A stretch of DNA of 64,000 bases from Epinephelus fuscoguttatus (Eukaryota; Chordata; Actinopteri; Perciformes; Serranidae), in the NCBI RefSeq assembly GCF_011397635.1, contig NC_064754.1:30856543-30920542 (forward strand), written 5' to 3'. The position numbers were made by a program, and so were the translations under genes. Position 1 is the first letter of the stretch. Every line of letters begins with the position of its first letter. Below the pieces are notes generated by a model, which made no database searches, was not told the origin of the DNA, and saw only the letters and a list, made by a program, of their open reading frames with translations. This document shows positions 23,346 through 36,095 of this stretch, one piece after another.

Positions 23346-25039
23346 GTTTGGTAGTATTATGTACAGCCTTGCCCGCCAATTAAATATGTGGCTTAACAAA
23401 TAAGAGTAATAACATCCATTCACTCTGCTCTGTAAAGGTTGTGGGTGGGTTTGTTTTCACTCAGAAATGTCATCTGCCTAAGAGAGACCATTGATAGTAC
23501 TGGATGGAGTAGGAATAATAAAGAAATTCCTCACTTCAGTGGCCAGTATGTGATTCTAAAGGCCAGCTACAGTTCAGTTTAATCTGAGCACGGTCGAGGG
23601 CTCAGAGAAAAGTGATTGTGGGCTTTGAGCTGAAGCTGATGGAGAAACAGCATGTTATCTCAAAGGCCACAGTGAAACCCTGGAGACAGTGAAGGTGGGC
23701 TAAGGATAAAGTTTTCTGCCTGTTGCTAAGCATATGGTAACTGGGCTGTAAACAGACAAATATGCAATATGATTTACAATTGATTTAATTATTACCTAAA
23801 GTGAAATGATTCCCTCTCATTTGTGCACACACTTAATCTATACTTTTATATTAACACTGGATCAAATGACTGTATGTAATGTGACAGGGGTCACAGCACT
23901 CCTGTTGACAAACCCACAGGGAATAATTTGACATTCCCTGGTGCTTTTTAAAGAAACATTTGTTGTAGAAAGGTCAGTGGAGTTCATTCAGGAGGGCAGA
24001 TGTAATCATTTGCCTTTTCATGCCAGCCTGCTACCGAATTGATTTAATTCATCAAGATGTTTGAGGTCACCAGTGAGAGTAAGCTACCAGCAGGAGCTAA
24101 CTGACATCAGACTGGTAACTAAACTAGCTGACAAACTGCTGAGCTTCGGAAAGATATCAAAAACTGTTGGATACTTTTGCTAGCTATTATATCACATGCA
24201 GATAAACATAATGAAGTGATTATCCCTCTCCGACTCACTTCTTGTTCCCAGCTTTGCTTTGCTTGACAGGGAATTAGCACCCAAGTCTGCAGCTCCCCTC
24301 AACTCTATGGAGCTTCTATATAGCAAACACTGACACATTGAATGACCACTGTTAGTGTTAGTGTCAAGACGGCCTGTTCAGAAATTTAGTTCCAAAATGA
24401 AAGTTGTACCAATGTCCGAGACGTTACATGGCCATCAGCTGGATGTCCTTTCCTGGGTATCCTAGCAATGTCGATATATGACATAAACACAGATGGGTCT
24501 CTTCAGCTATTCTGCTAAAGGTTATGTACACGGTGTGCATTCAGCAGCTTTGTACATCCTTTAAATTAATGCTTGACCCATGCATCCACCATAACTCCCT
24601 CCCTACACGTGACATTTTGGCAGAAAGCCCCGAAGGCTTTTCCCATGTGTGAGCAAATACAGCTTGGATAAAGACTTTTGGCTCTTACAAACACGACAGG
24701 CTTAGGACAGACAGTAATGACAGTAGCTTACAACAACATTAATTTAAATAATAATTATGTAATAATAATAATAATAATAATAATTAATTATGTGGTACAA
24801 TATGTTGTAGGTAGCCTATATATTAATATATGATATTCTATGTATGTGACAATAATCATATGTATCATATATAATAACAGTACCAGTATGACTAATAATA
24901 ACAGCAGTAGTAGGAGACATCAGGCAGGACCACGGCAGCAGCACAACCACGACACACAATCCAGGCACAGCTGCGATACGAGGTAGCCAGACAGTGGAGC
25001 ACAAAGGCTCCGGAGAAGAAGCCGAGTTAGTGATATGCA
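23346..25039. other. Spacer with AAT microsatellite
   Basis: No gene. A TAA/AAT tract lies at about 24761-24792. The rest is unremarkable. Confidence 0.4.
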
Positions 25040-25925
25040 GTAGAGCCGCACATAACACACGCATTTGCTTTTTTCATGACAATAATATGATCAATATCTC
25101 CTGGTTTGTAGGAGAGGCCCTGACTGGACCATTATTGAAAGTGGAAATAACGCCACCATCTGGCTATCTGCAACATATTTACTTTGCTTTTGGCGCCCGA
25201 CTAGGACCTAGATCCTTTAGGGCCATTAGTCGACTAGTCGCCCGCATGTTTATGATATTAATTTAATTATTAGATTATATTTTGGGGCGGGGCAACACAA
25301 TGGTTTGAGTTCAAGGTGTGAGAAAGAATAGTATCAGTAACATTGTTAACACTGTGCTACATTACAGAGAAATACAAACTGTACTAACGAACCTTCATTA
25401 GTGTAGGCCTATATTTTATCTACAAGTGCACGTCACACACTGAGCGAGTCGCCTGTTAATGACGCTGTCGGCAAAGCAGTAATGATTGTGCTAAGTGGCT
25501 AATGGGCATGTAGCTGCTGACATGTTTCAGATGATATGTCATGTTTGTAGTCGACCAATGAAGATGAGTTTACATATCACCTTGGGTTCGTCCTTCACCT
25601 TCTCAAAATGATCCCACACTTTGGATTTCCTGCCCGACATGTTATTAACTAGCCTGTGTGATAGCTGCAGGTACCAGCCCTGGAAATTAATGTGACTCCT
25701 GTCTGACTAATGAGCATGTCCACTTCTTGTGTCTTTCCTTTCAGATTAAATTCCCACATGGTGCAGTCACATAGGTTTTGATTTATTTTGACAAGGTGCA
25801 GCTCTTAATAGAGTTTCATGTTTGTTTTTATTGCTTTTTTTCTGTGACTAAGTGACCAATGAAATCTTGCCAATTAATGAGCTTTCTGGTCAATGTTTGG
25901 TTGACTAGTTGGGTGCAGCTCTACT
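25040..25925 (-). mobile_element. hAT-related fragment with BED finger remnant
   Basis: The minus strand at 25545-25640 reads MSGRKSKVWDHFEKVKDEPK, then VICKL: the start of a BED-finger hAT transposase, lost before the rest of the finger. The outer words AGTAGAGCCGCAC (about 25039) and, inverted, AGTAGAGCTGCAC (about 25915), plus internal TAGTCGACTAGTCG, suggest the ends of a hAT derivative. No TSD could be confirmed, so the limits are tentative. Confidence 0.5.
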
Positions 25926-28609
25926 TGCATTGCTCTCATAGCTTTGCTTTGCGTCACTGTAGGCAGCTGTTTTTGGCTAAAAATCTCTACTAACTCACTT
26001 TACACTACCTGTCCAGCAAACAGACAAAAGTTAATGACTATCTGGCAAACGTAGTGGAGCATTTAGCAACTAAAGAGACACTTTTTTCCCCTCAGGATTA
26101 TGTGGAGCCTAAAAACAGCTAAAAAGAGAGAAAACATTGGAATTAACTTCATCAGATCATGAAAAAAGTGATGAATACTAATTTTCCTCTATGATTACTG
26201 GACGTGTAAATAGGAAACTGTTTGCTAACAGCTGTATCAACGTAAAAGGTGATGATATGTCAGTTTTGTGTTCACAGCTTGTTGCACTGCCCAGAGTGGC
26301 CAAAAAAAGTGAAAAAATCTTTTGTAGGTGTGGGGATGCAGGTGTAGAGGGTTAGAAAAAAAGAGTCACATGTGATAATGAGGCATAAAAAGGAAATACT
26401 TTCATAACTAAAGACAAGGATCAAGAGAACAAATGAAATAAGATAAAAATATTAGTGCTGAACAGACACCAATGAGAGATAAGTTCCCCGCTGACAACTT
26501 TTATCCAAAGAACATTTAATCGGACATTTTCTCGTCTTTCTCTCACGCACTGAGACCGTCTCCACAGATACCATGTAATGGTTATTCTCATCACAATCAA
26601 ACCAAATCTTTTTAAGTCTGCAAAGACTGTCGTTTTAATTATCTCCGCCAAATGTAAGCCAGGGGGAGATCATGTGTTTGGTCATGTGTGTGCATGCATT
26701 TGTATGAGTGTGTGTGTCCCTCTGTCCACAGCTAGTCTCACAAACTACCGGACCAATCAGCGTAATATTTTGTGTGCACATTCATGACTGTATATGCTTG
26801 ACGACCTCCTGCAGCTACGGTGGCTCGCAATTGTTGAATTACCTGTTTTATAATCTGTTTTATATCATCGGGTGCCAGCTCCTCACTCCTCTTACCAGCA
26901 GTTAGGGGTTGCAAGTTTTACAGAAACTGGCTCAGCTGAAAAACAACAAGCCTACTGAGTCTGTTATAGGCCACATTTTGACCTTTTGCGTGGCTTAAAA
27001 CTTACATCCATAGAAAAGTTTGGTCTTATTTTGTACTTAAGCACATGATGCACTAAATGCAGTCACAAAACAAGATGAATAAATCCTGGCTGCCATGCGA
27101 ACTGTTTTTGTTTTGCTCGCTCTGCCACGTCTGCTGGAAGTGGCTGTAATCAGACTGGATGGCTGCTTCGCTGCCTGGTGGAGATCTGCAGTCTTCTGAG
27201 TGCACTTTTCTAGTTTACTCTAGTATTCATGTATCACTTGTGTTCACCAGATTGTCTGTAACACTTCAAATATGGCGAGCCTGATTTTTTTCCCGCTATC
27301 AGTCATCACTCAAAGTCAATAACAACCAGGTGTTGGTTTCAATGTGGTCTGATTGAAAGACTCACTTGCATTAGTTCTCATCCGGAGATAAAGTGGACTC
27401 AGGAGAGTAAGGAGCTCAAAATGTTTTCTTTTTTCTTTTTAATCGCGTCACTGTATACTGTGTACACTACACACTCAAAAACAAACTAACCATTTTGCAT
27501 TTTTGCACAGGAGAGAGGCAGAACAACACATCAGGGCTGGACCTTAGCTGCTGCAGTAAGGTCTCAGCCTTAATGGTATACCGTGTGAGCTGCCACTGCA
27601 GCCCAATGTTATTGGTTATTTTGACTTATATACATAACATACTTCACATCATGTTGTTAAGTTAAGCACTTAATATCACAATGTGATGTAATGTTACATA
27701 AAAAACATACTTATTTGAACCCAAACTATGATTCTTTTATTAAATAATAATAATAATAATAATATAAAGCACTTAGTTGCCTTTGTATATTAAATGTGCT
27801 ATTCAAATAAACAGTTGTAGCAAGAAGAATGTTGTTATTGAACACACATGTAACCTGTTTTATTTTGTTTCACATAAAAATATTAAATATAATGCTGATC
27901 ATGTTCACTGTGGCTCCAAATGTCACATCCAGCATTTTCAGTTTATTATTTTAGTTCATCAAAAGGAATAAATCAATGTCCTGTTTTATGTCACACTCTC
28001 TCACTCTATTTGACTCAGCTGCCTACCACACACCATAATATCACCCACACACACACACCCACATAAATCCCAAAGACACTTGTGAAGACAAACAGAGTTG
28101 AGCACCTGCTGTCAGTTCACATTCTGCACTCATTATTCTGCTCACGAGGTCATGACCTCGCCACTGCAAAGAGTGTGCAGGCATAAGTGATCAATAGATT
28201 ACATGACATGAGAGATGTTATGTCTCTTTGGCCGGATTTCCTGTCTTAACAGTAAGATGGTTGATGAGGTCGTTTTGTACGTGCAGGCGAGCAGTCACAT
28301 CAGTCACCAGGAAATGTTTTGCAGCCAGATGGGAGCAGTCAGGTCCTTGCAGTTTGCTGCTAAGAGCAATGTTGAGACAACCAGCAATTTGAAAAGAGGA
28401 TATAAAACTTTAATGCAGTTTTAATCATGGCAATTGTTGAAGCGCTGCCCAAAAAAATACAACATATTGCAGCCTTTTATATATGTTTTAGATAGAGGGC
28501 TGAAATACAGCACTCACAAAACTGAAATCACACATCACCTTCATGTGTGACCCTCAGTGATTAGGAAGGAGGAGGATCACAAAGGTATACATGTAGAAGA
28601 CGATAAAAA
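25926..28609. other. Spacer, no gene recognised
   Basis: Includes a short AAT tract near 27745-27765 and a possible diverged dispersed repeat around 26636-26900 (words CTCCGCCAAATGTAAGCC, GGACCAATCAGCG). Open frames here are short and without motifs. Confidence 0.35.
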
Positions 28610-28687
28610 CAATGTGCTCCACCAAACACAGACAGCGTCCTGTAAGATTCTGAAGACAAACCCTGTTGTTTTTCCTAAACATAACCA

Positions 28688-30210
28688 GGGGCCTGTATCA
28701 CGAAGCAGGATTAATGTCTTAGCGAGGTAACTTCAGGGTTAACCCTGGGTTTTCAGTCTCACAAAACCGGTTCAGTTCTTATCGGGGTAGATCACTATGG
28801 TAACTTACTCTGAACGGTTATCCTGCTCCGGAGCAGGGTAAGTTCAGGGTTGAACCTTATCCTATAAAAAACACCACCCACTGGCCAATCAGCTGTTCGG
28901 AAAAAAATGACTCCGCTGACAGAAATGCAGCCCAGTCATGACGGGAAGTTTAATTCATTTGATTGACTTTGATTTGAAAGTTTATTTTGAATATTAAAAA
29001 AGAAAAGAAAGCAACAACAACAGACAATGAAAAGATTGTTCAAAAAGGAGTGGAAAGAAGTCAAAATGTCATAAGAAAGAAACTGATCATTTGCAGACAC
29101 TTAATAGCACCATTAATTAGTGCCAACATTTTGTTTTGTTGGAGGAAATGATCCCTGTTAAAGATAACGGGCCTAATTGACAGCTTTGCTGCTGGAAATG
29201 TGGAAAGTAGCCTATCATGTCTACACTTCATGGTGTTTGAGGGATTTTCCTTTTTGTTTTTTAAAGAGGGAGACTAGGTATATTTTTGCACAGCTGTTAA
29301 TTTCTAACATGGAAATCTAGGATGATTTTATTCAGACTATCAATTTGGTGTTGATATGATTTAATTGTGGCGTCAGCTTTAAGCTTTATTGTAGCATATA
29401 TAACGTTATGACAAAGAAGAGCAATTTATCAGATGCAGTGATGTTAGACGATAATTGTAATACACGCAATTCATCTGCGCAGCATTGATTTCATGGGATT
29501 CAAGGGTGTGATCAGTGTCAGATGTACAGGTACAGGTACTGTAGCTACTTGAACCAGTGATGAGTAATTTAACCTACACATCATTTTATTTGCTGCCTTG
29601 TTTTGTCTTGATTTTTCCCTCTCTCCTCCTCTATTTCTTCTTTCCTGACCCATTTTTCTTTTTTTCTTCTCTATTATGTGATTTCATTGATGTTTTGACA
29701 GGGGAATTTCTTTGAAAAGCTTTTGGTGGCTTCTAACCTCTTCGGCACTTTTCTTTTTTTAATCTTGTAAATGTTATACTATCTGTTTTTAACATTATGT
29801 GCAAATAAACTAATCTAAACTAAAACTAAACATTATTCATCCCGTTATGTGTTGCCACGCATGTTTCCTCCTCCTGCAGCTGCCACGGTGTTGGCCTTTT
29901 CTCTAATGTTGCTTTTCTCCTCCTCATATTTTAGTAGAATTAATCTCTGATCCTCACGAGAAATACTTTTTTCCCCTCACATACGGCGCTCTGTGAGGAC
30001 GCTCAGTGACGCTGCACTTCTCTCATGATTGTGATTTGTCCGCTGCGTGCGCATTCACGGCTCTTGATAAAGCAACTCTGGGTTGAGTTACAAAGTTGAT
30101 ATCCAGCGTCGTGATACCGATTATTCTGATTGCCATTGTTAGGGTTAGTCAACCCAGGATAGGTCTGGGTAACCCAGGAAAGGTTGATCTTGCTTCATGA
30201 TACAGGCCCC
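28688..30210. mobile_element. GGGGCC-ended DNA element, 1523 bp
   Basis: Left end GGGGCCTGTATCACGAAGCA and right end (reverse complement) GGGGCCTGTATCATGAAGCA differ at one base. Subterminal AACCCTGGGTT/AACCCAGG words recur near both ends, and a 16-bp perfect palindrome lies at 28822-28837. The AACCA immediately outside is also mirrored. No transposase frame is readable inside, so it looks non-autonomous. The superfamily is uncertain; PIF/Harbinger-like is my best guess. Confidence 0.7.
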
Positions 30211-30213
30211 TGG

Positions 30214-30375
30214 TTTTTTTGTTGCCTAAACCCAACCATGTGTTTTTGTTGCCTAAACCCAACCATGTGTGTTTGTTGCCTAAACCCAACCATGTGTGTT
30301 TGTTGCCTAAACCCAACCATGTGTGTTTGTTGCCTAAACCTAACCATGTGTTTTTGTTGCCTATACCCAACCATG
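30214..30375. repeat. 27-bp minisatellite, six units
   Basis: Six near-identical 27-bp units (core TTGTTGCCTAAACCCAACC), ending at 30240, 30267, 30294, 30321, 30348 and 30375. The single unit is part of the CAAC family, so this is a local expansion. As 27 is a multiple of three, several frames on both strands stay open across it. These are not genes. Confidence 0.95.
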
Positions 30376-30645
30376 TGTGTTTGTTGTTGATGGAAAAAAA
30401 ACATCAATTTGCAGTGTCATACCAATGTAGTGTGTTCTTTTTTAAAGAGACTGTATGTAAACGTTAAATTTCCTGTGAAAACTGAGGTGTATTTTGAAAG
30501 AAGACGATTAATGTTGCAGGCAGAACTTGACAGTGTCCCAGAACGTCAACAACCAACACACCCAGGGTACCTTGCACATCGTATGTGGATGTGGAAAGTC
30601 CATGACCAAAACAATATGTGACAAGGTCGGAGTGAGAATGTGTTG

Positions 30646-32667
30646 TATCAAAACACCCACGTCTGGTGCCTAAAGAGCTGCTGGAAACACAGCGTCATTT
30701 GGCTAAATCATGACCGGATTTATTGTTTGTTGGTCTGCAGCTTGGCAGGAATCCCAGTGACATCTCCTAATGACAAAGTCCGATCACACTAAGTCACCTT
30801 AGAAATGTTGTTGTGGTACATATAAAATGTGATATGATGTAATATAATCATGGTTTGCAGAAACGTACAAAGCCAACATGTTCCTCCTGCTACAGGGCTG
30901 CAAAAACACAACTGTGCTGGGGCCTGTATCAGAGGTATTTATTGTTAGAGAAGGGTATAAGAGATGCCAGAGGGCTGTGTGTAACTGAGTTGTTTCTCTC
31001 CCTCCCTCTCTCATGCACACAAACCAGAACACATATGTCACCTCACACTGTCATGACTTTATCACAACCAATTCGACTGATGCCTCGAGCCGAAAAACAG
31101 TGTTATAAATTGGGTGTACACCAAGAAGAGAGTTCTCTCTCTGACACACTCACATTACATTTCTGCTGGGAGGAATATGTGAATGATCATAACTCACCCT
31201 CTGACAAACTGTGGGACAAACAGAGGGAGCTGCAGATGTTTGCCGCCGGCGTTAAGAGTGTGTTGTTGTTGTGTGAGTGTGTATGCAGGCAGGGTGTGTG
31301 GTCGTTAGCGTGGATCAGAATGAGTTCTCCTCTGATCAGTGGCATTAAGAAAAATATCAGGCTTCATGGTTTATGACCTGGGAGATAATCCCCCTTGACC
31401 CACAGCCTCACACACAGACTTATCGCTCTCCTGTCACCAAATCAAAAACAACTGACAAGGGGGCTTAGAGACAAATAGTATCTGTGTGGTGTAATTACCT
31501 AGTTTCTCTTGTGTGACACGTATAACTCAGTGTGTGTGTGTTGTAGATTTGGGTGAGTGAGTATCGAGAAGGATTAGAGGGATTGGGAGAAAAGACGAAT
31601 AAAGCAAATTTATGTCTTTGTGGGCGTGATGTATGTATGTGCACATGTCTGTAGCTGTGTGAAAGGATATCCAGGCCTGATCTATGAACACAAACTGACT
31701 TCAATTAGATTTCCGTCTTAAGTGTAATTGCAGTGATGTGTGTCTGTGAAACTCCCATTAATAACTTCATGATGTTGTTTTCCTTTCCCTTCCTGCTCCA
31801 TTTTACTCACATTTTCTTTATCTTTCTCTATCTTTATCATTTCCACTCATGCGTCACAATTATTTTCTTTTTATTGTCTGTGTGACAGTAATGTGAGGCG
31901 CATTTGGGGAAATGTGGACTTGGAGATTGTTGCCACATTGTCTCACAGGGCATTAAAGCATTACAGGAAAGAGCTATTAAAACCATATTTCTTAGAAATG
32001 TGAGGAGAGGGGAAAAATAAACGCCAGTTGGAAAAAGACAAGAAGGCACAGATCATTTGCATATGTGCATAATGATTTCCATTCATGTCTGTTTTGTTTC
32101 AGATTCAGATACTTTACATTCAAGGCAAAAATAATCAATTGGATCTGTGTTAAACTACATGGCAACAGCCTGAAACGATGGTTTAAAAGCACTGTTTGAC
32201 TTCCCCAGGGGAGTCCTCAGATGAGTGAGGCATGATTTTTTTTAAAGCTTTACTCAGGAATATTCATTTATCTATCCAGCGCCAGCCTGCTTACTCACTC
32301 CCACTTCTGTGACCACATCCAGTGGTGCAGCACATACATCTGGGTTCTGTATATTTGCAGTCTCACTTGGCCCTCTACCTCCTATATTTACAATAGTCAC
32401 TGTCATGTACAAATGATTGAATCAACAAGTACACACATCTGTAGTGGTTTCTACTGTAGTAATTAAGTGTTTATTATGCATTTAAGGTCTGCATAACCTG
32501 AAATCTCTGCATGTTTCAACCCTTTTCTCAACATACTGCTACAAAGTTTATTACATTATTTCCATCATGTTTTTTTAGGTCTTCATCACACCCTGAGCAT
32601 AAGACAAAGGTGGAAAGCCGCCTCACTTTGGCTGCTACACTGAGAGAGGATTTCTGTGTAAAGTAAC
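30646..32667. other. Spacer, no gene recognised
   Basis: The 173-codon open frame at 30855-31376 has no recognised motif, no splice support and a composition like its surroundings, so I do not call it. No bounded repeat seen. Confidence 0.4.
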
Positions 32668-33230
32668 CTGACTGATGCCATGTTTACACAAAAACGATCT
32701 GCTGAAAAGGGAATCATTTCTCATTTTCATTTTGGAAAAAGTTCTGCATTCAGACGACAACTTTTGATAACAATCACTGTGCACACGGAGCTGCAAAAAT
32801 GACCAAAAACGCTGTAGTATACATGCCAGGCCAGCAGTTGGCAGTGTGACTTTGTGATGAAACAACATGTGCGCATGTGCTTCCTTCTACAGAGCAGTGA
32901 TGTATTTAAAATGGCAACCGCAAGAATGTTTGTCTGGACAGACAACGAGGTGGAGTTGCTACAGTAAATCTACACTTTGCTGGGGAAACATTGATAAATT
33001 CAAAAGGGTGAGCAGCACAAACAGAGCTCGGCAGTCCGCCATTGTTGTTGTGATGGTCGACTTTCTTGCGCATGCCTAGTGACCGCAACCGTAATGCATG
33101 TGTGGAAATTCTCTGCGTAATGCATATTGGAAGTTTAGACGGTGCTGTTTCCAAAAAATATCACTCTGATACCCATTTTCAAAATATTGCGTTTTCAGGC
33201 ATGTTGCGTAAACGATCAGCCAAAACGCAA
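32668..33230 (+). mobile_element. MITE-like element with a Myb/SANT-like gene start
   Basis: The left side begins GCCATGTTTACACAAAAACG and the right side ends with GCGTTTTCAGGCATG and GCGTAAACGATC, giving loosely inverted GTTTACxCxAAAACG ends. At 32911 an ATG opens MATARMFVWTDNEVELLQ and then stops. WTDNEVELL is the start of Myb/SANT-like DNA-binding proteins common in fish DNA transposons. It is a relic of such an element; limits are approximate. Confidence 0.45.
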
Positions 33231-33426
33231 CTTAAAGCCCCTACAAGGAACTTTCATTTTGAGTTGATTTTGGCGACCCTGTGGACAAAAACGGTAGTGT
33301 TTTGCAGGAATGAAGCCTACATTTCCCATGAGCTCCAGCGCCTATTGTCATAAAGATGCTTACCTGGCTCGCGCATGTGTTTGTTTTGGGGATGAATGAA
33401 ACAACAAGACGGGAAAACTTTGCTCC

Positions 33427-33725
33427 CGCTCCGATGGGGGATCCCAGCTCATCTCTGCCGCGCCCCAGCTCCACCTCTCCAGCGTAAGCGCCACTGCCGC
33501 CGGGGTAAACACAGCGGTCAGTTGGTAAAGCTTTATCCTGAAGAATTTCCTGACTTCGCAAGGATTGGATATTCTCTGTGTGACTGAGACATGGCTGACT
33601 GTTGGTGAGTCCAGTGCTTTCACAGAAGTTTTACCAGATGATTGCTGCTATTTTAATTCCCCGCGGACGTCGGGTCGAGGAGGAGGAATATCGACTATTT
33701 ATAAGAGTCACTATAAACGTAAGCA
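33427..33725 (+). mobile_element. L2-like LINE endonuclease-domain fragment
   Basis: The frame from 33565 reads LDILCVTETWLTVGESSAFT, then EVLPDDCCYFNSPRTSGRGG. TETWL and the SPRTSGRGGG block are hallmarks of the APE-type endonuclease at the ORF2 start of L2/CR1-type LINEs. The upstream part (about 33500-33565) matches the preceding RS-NK-FIL-FL segment only after a frame change, so the copy is broken. Homology ends near 33725. Confidence 0.7.
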
Positions 33726-34545
33726 GCTAGGTAAGATGATGTGTGCCGTCTGAGTGTCGTAAATTGTTTCGCCCTGGAAACGAGACAGTTTCCTAAAGGT
33801 ATGGATATACCTATATAGAAATATCTTATCTTCACACAGGAACAGCATTAACATATAAGCGAAATGAACCACAACATAACCGCATGCATGTAATTCTGAA
33901 CCTGAAATGTAAACCTCAATTTCAGCTCTACAGGAAAAAAATAGACATACTTTGCTCAAGTGCAATACCTGTTTAAATGGTAAGTTTAGTTACCTTCATG
34001 AGTCAGATAGAGTGCATGACACATTTGCATTCAAATAACCACACATAAAGAGCATACATGAACAAGAGCAACTATCATGCTACAAATAGAATGAATGAAA
34101 ACGAATGTAAGAGTCATAAGTAGTAAAATCTTCAAGGTGAACAAAAGAGAAGGTTTGAGGGCAGTTTGCAGTTCATTCCATTTAAACAGTGCATGGTACA
34201 TGAAACTCTTCAGAGGTTAGTGTGTATTGGATATATAAGGTTAAGTAGTTAATAGACTGTGTATGAACTACAAAGTGAAAATATTGCACAAAAAGACATC
34301 AACACATGAATAATCACACAAAAACAATAATTATAATGTTCAGGGCCATGGCTGGCCATATGGGTGCCTTAAGACCATTGCTTTGTGGTGCCTTAGTGGT
34401 GTGATATATTTTCTGTATCAATGTTACAAATAAAACCAGTACCGGTATAAACTGTATATTACATTACAGGATCAAGTGAAGGACACACACTGCAATGCAC
34501 TTAAACGAAAACCTTCTAGTCTACTGACCACTCAAGTGCTTTTCC
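33726..34545. other. Spacer, no gene recognised
   Basis: AT-rich, no motifs. Nothing seen. Confidence 0.4.
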
Positions 34546-34797
34546 ACTATGAGTCACAGTCGTCTATTCACACACACATTCACACACTGCCGGCCGAGGC
34601 TACCATACATGGTGCCCCCTGCTACTCGGTAACCATTCACACGCACTCACAAACTGATGGAACAGCCATCAGGAGCGATTTAGGATTCAGTATCTTGCCA
34701 AAGGATACTTAGACATGTGGATTGTACCGCCTGGGATCGGACCGCCAATCTTTCAATTAGTGAACAACCTACTCTACCTCCTGAGTCGCAGCCGCCC
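34546..34797 (-). repeat. tRNA-derived SINE, copy 2
   Basis: Minus-strand head with CTGCGACTCAGGAGGTAGAG (A-box region) and GGTCCGATCC (B box with one change, 34734-34743), followed by the same body as at 14105-14355 and a CACACATTCACACAC tail. This fixes the orientation and shows a dispersed family. Confidence 0.8.
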
Positions 34798-35549
34798 CTG
34801 GTCTCTACAGTCTCACTTGCTGATAAGGTTGATACCTTTGCCAATGTCTGAATGAAGTGGAGGAGAGAAAGACATAACACGTCACTTGAGCCTTGCTTGT
34901 TTTTCCTTGTTTTAACACAACTCTTGACCCAGTTTCTTTTCTTTTTTTTCATTGCAGCAATCCACAGAATAATGATATAGGAGTGAAGTTTGGGTCAATG
35001 AAGGAGAGACATACAGAGTGAGAGAGCTGCATGACATGAGGACAAAGAGCCAAAACGATCTGATTTTTTTTTTCTTAATGACCCTGACGCATAATTCATT
35101 TTATTTCAAGCAATTATGTTTATTATATAGCCTATGATGGCCTAATAGTGCCTATTGTAGCTGTGCTTCATCTTAAATTTAAATAGTTCATCATTATGAT
35201 TATGACTGATGATCATTAGCTGTTTTGGTGCGCCCTCCAGCACTTGATACCCTATGCACAGTGCATGATGGCAGCAGCACTGATAATATGCTTAATCTCA
35301 ATAATGACCATAATCATATTAATGATGACTTCAGATCAGCCACGAGGAGGTGAGCTCTAAATGTGGAGATGGTTTATAGCTGGAGAAAGCATCACTGTAA
35401 TAAATCATCTTTGAAGGCCAAACTGAATGGCACTTCAAGATTCCAGCTGTGGACCTAACACAGAGAGGTTATAAGGACTGAGTAGAATGAATAAATTTGT
35501 AAGGGCAAAAAACAAAAATGTAAGTTTTAATCATATTAAACTGGAGAAG
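34798..35549. other. Spacer, no gene recognised
   Basis: Nothing identifiable between the SINE and the hAT-type MITE. Confidence 0.4.
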
Positions 35550-36087
35550 CAGAGGTGGTCCTGGCTAGTTTCACGCCCTGGGCGAACCATCCCTCAGCCA
35601 GTCCCTAAAGTGCGGTGAGGTTTGTGGGCCGTTACCTGTCACAAAGAGAGAAATGTGAACGGCTCGTTTCTCCTCTGACACACCACATACCTGTGTGCCA
35701 CCATGGCTCGGTTGTCCAGGTACTACTGGGCTGTCATGACACCAACGAAAGAGGAAATTACTGGACCTGGAGTCAGACTTCTCTGTCGCCGGTAAGCTGT
35801 TATCTTGCGCCACAGAGCACTATGATCCTCCACCGTATTCCTGTCTGTGACCCCCGTTCAACCCACAACCGCCAGGATTTGCCTTTACTTTCTGCTGCTG
35901 GTTGAAACATGATAATAGGGGCGCCCCAGCGCCCACTCCACTAACTTGACGTGGAAATGAGCAGTAGTCTAGAAAGCTGGCAAGTTTTGTTTTTTTGTTT
36001 TTTGTTTTTTTTGCAGGGCACTCGTGCACATAGATAGATTGTGCCCTGGGCGGTCGCCCACATTGCCCATAGCAAAAACTATCCCTG
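35550..36087. mobile_element. hAT-type MITE, 538 bp, perfect 8-bp TSD
   Basis: TGGAGAAG occurs at 35542-35549 and 36088-36095. Ends CAGAGGTGGTCCTGGC and, inverted, CAGGGATAGTTTTTGC share the CAG-G-T-GT pattern of hAT TIRs. CGCCCTGGGCGA near the left end is mirrored by GCCCTGGGCGG near the right end. Open frames inside (35571-35905) have no transposase motif. Confidence 0.75.
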
Positions 36088-36095
36088 TGGAGAAG

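Larger units (their letters stand above)
28610..30645 (+). mobile_element. CAAC-family MITE copy 1, split by a GGGGCC element
   Basis: Two parts, about 28610-28687 and 30211-30645, together match the right portion of the copies at 42.5 and 49.7 kb. Shared words, in order, are GCGTCCTGTAAG, AAACCCTGTT, TCCTAAACATAACCA, then GACTGTATGTAAACG, TTTGAAAGAAGAC, AACTTGACA and GAGTGAGAATGTGTTG. A 1.5-kb element sits between the parts. The left end is truncated. Confidence 0.7.

Noticed and set aside
30214..30375. CRISPR-like array
   Set aside because: Units are contiguous without unique spacers, and this is a vertebrate genome: a minisatellite.
30149..30467. Repetitive-protein frames on both strands
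   Set aside because: They are by-products of a 27-bp minisatellite, whose unit is a multiple of three.
30855..31376. 173-codon plus-strand frame
   Set aside because: No motif, no splice or promoter support, and composition like noncoding surroundings.
35571..35813. 80-codon minus-strand frame
   Set aside because: It lies wholly inside a hAT-type MITE with a perfect TSD and has no transposase motif.
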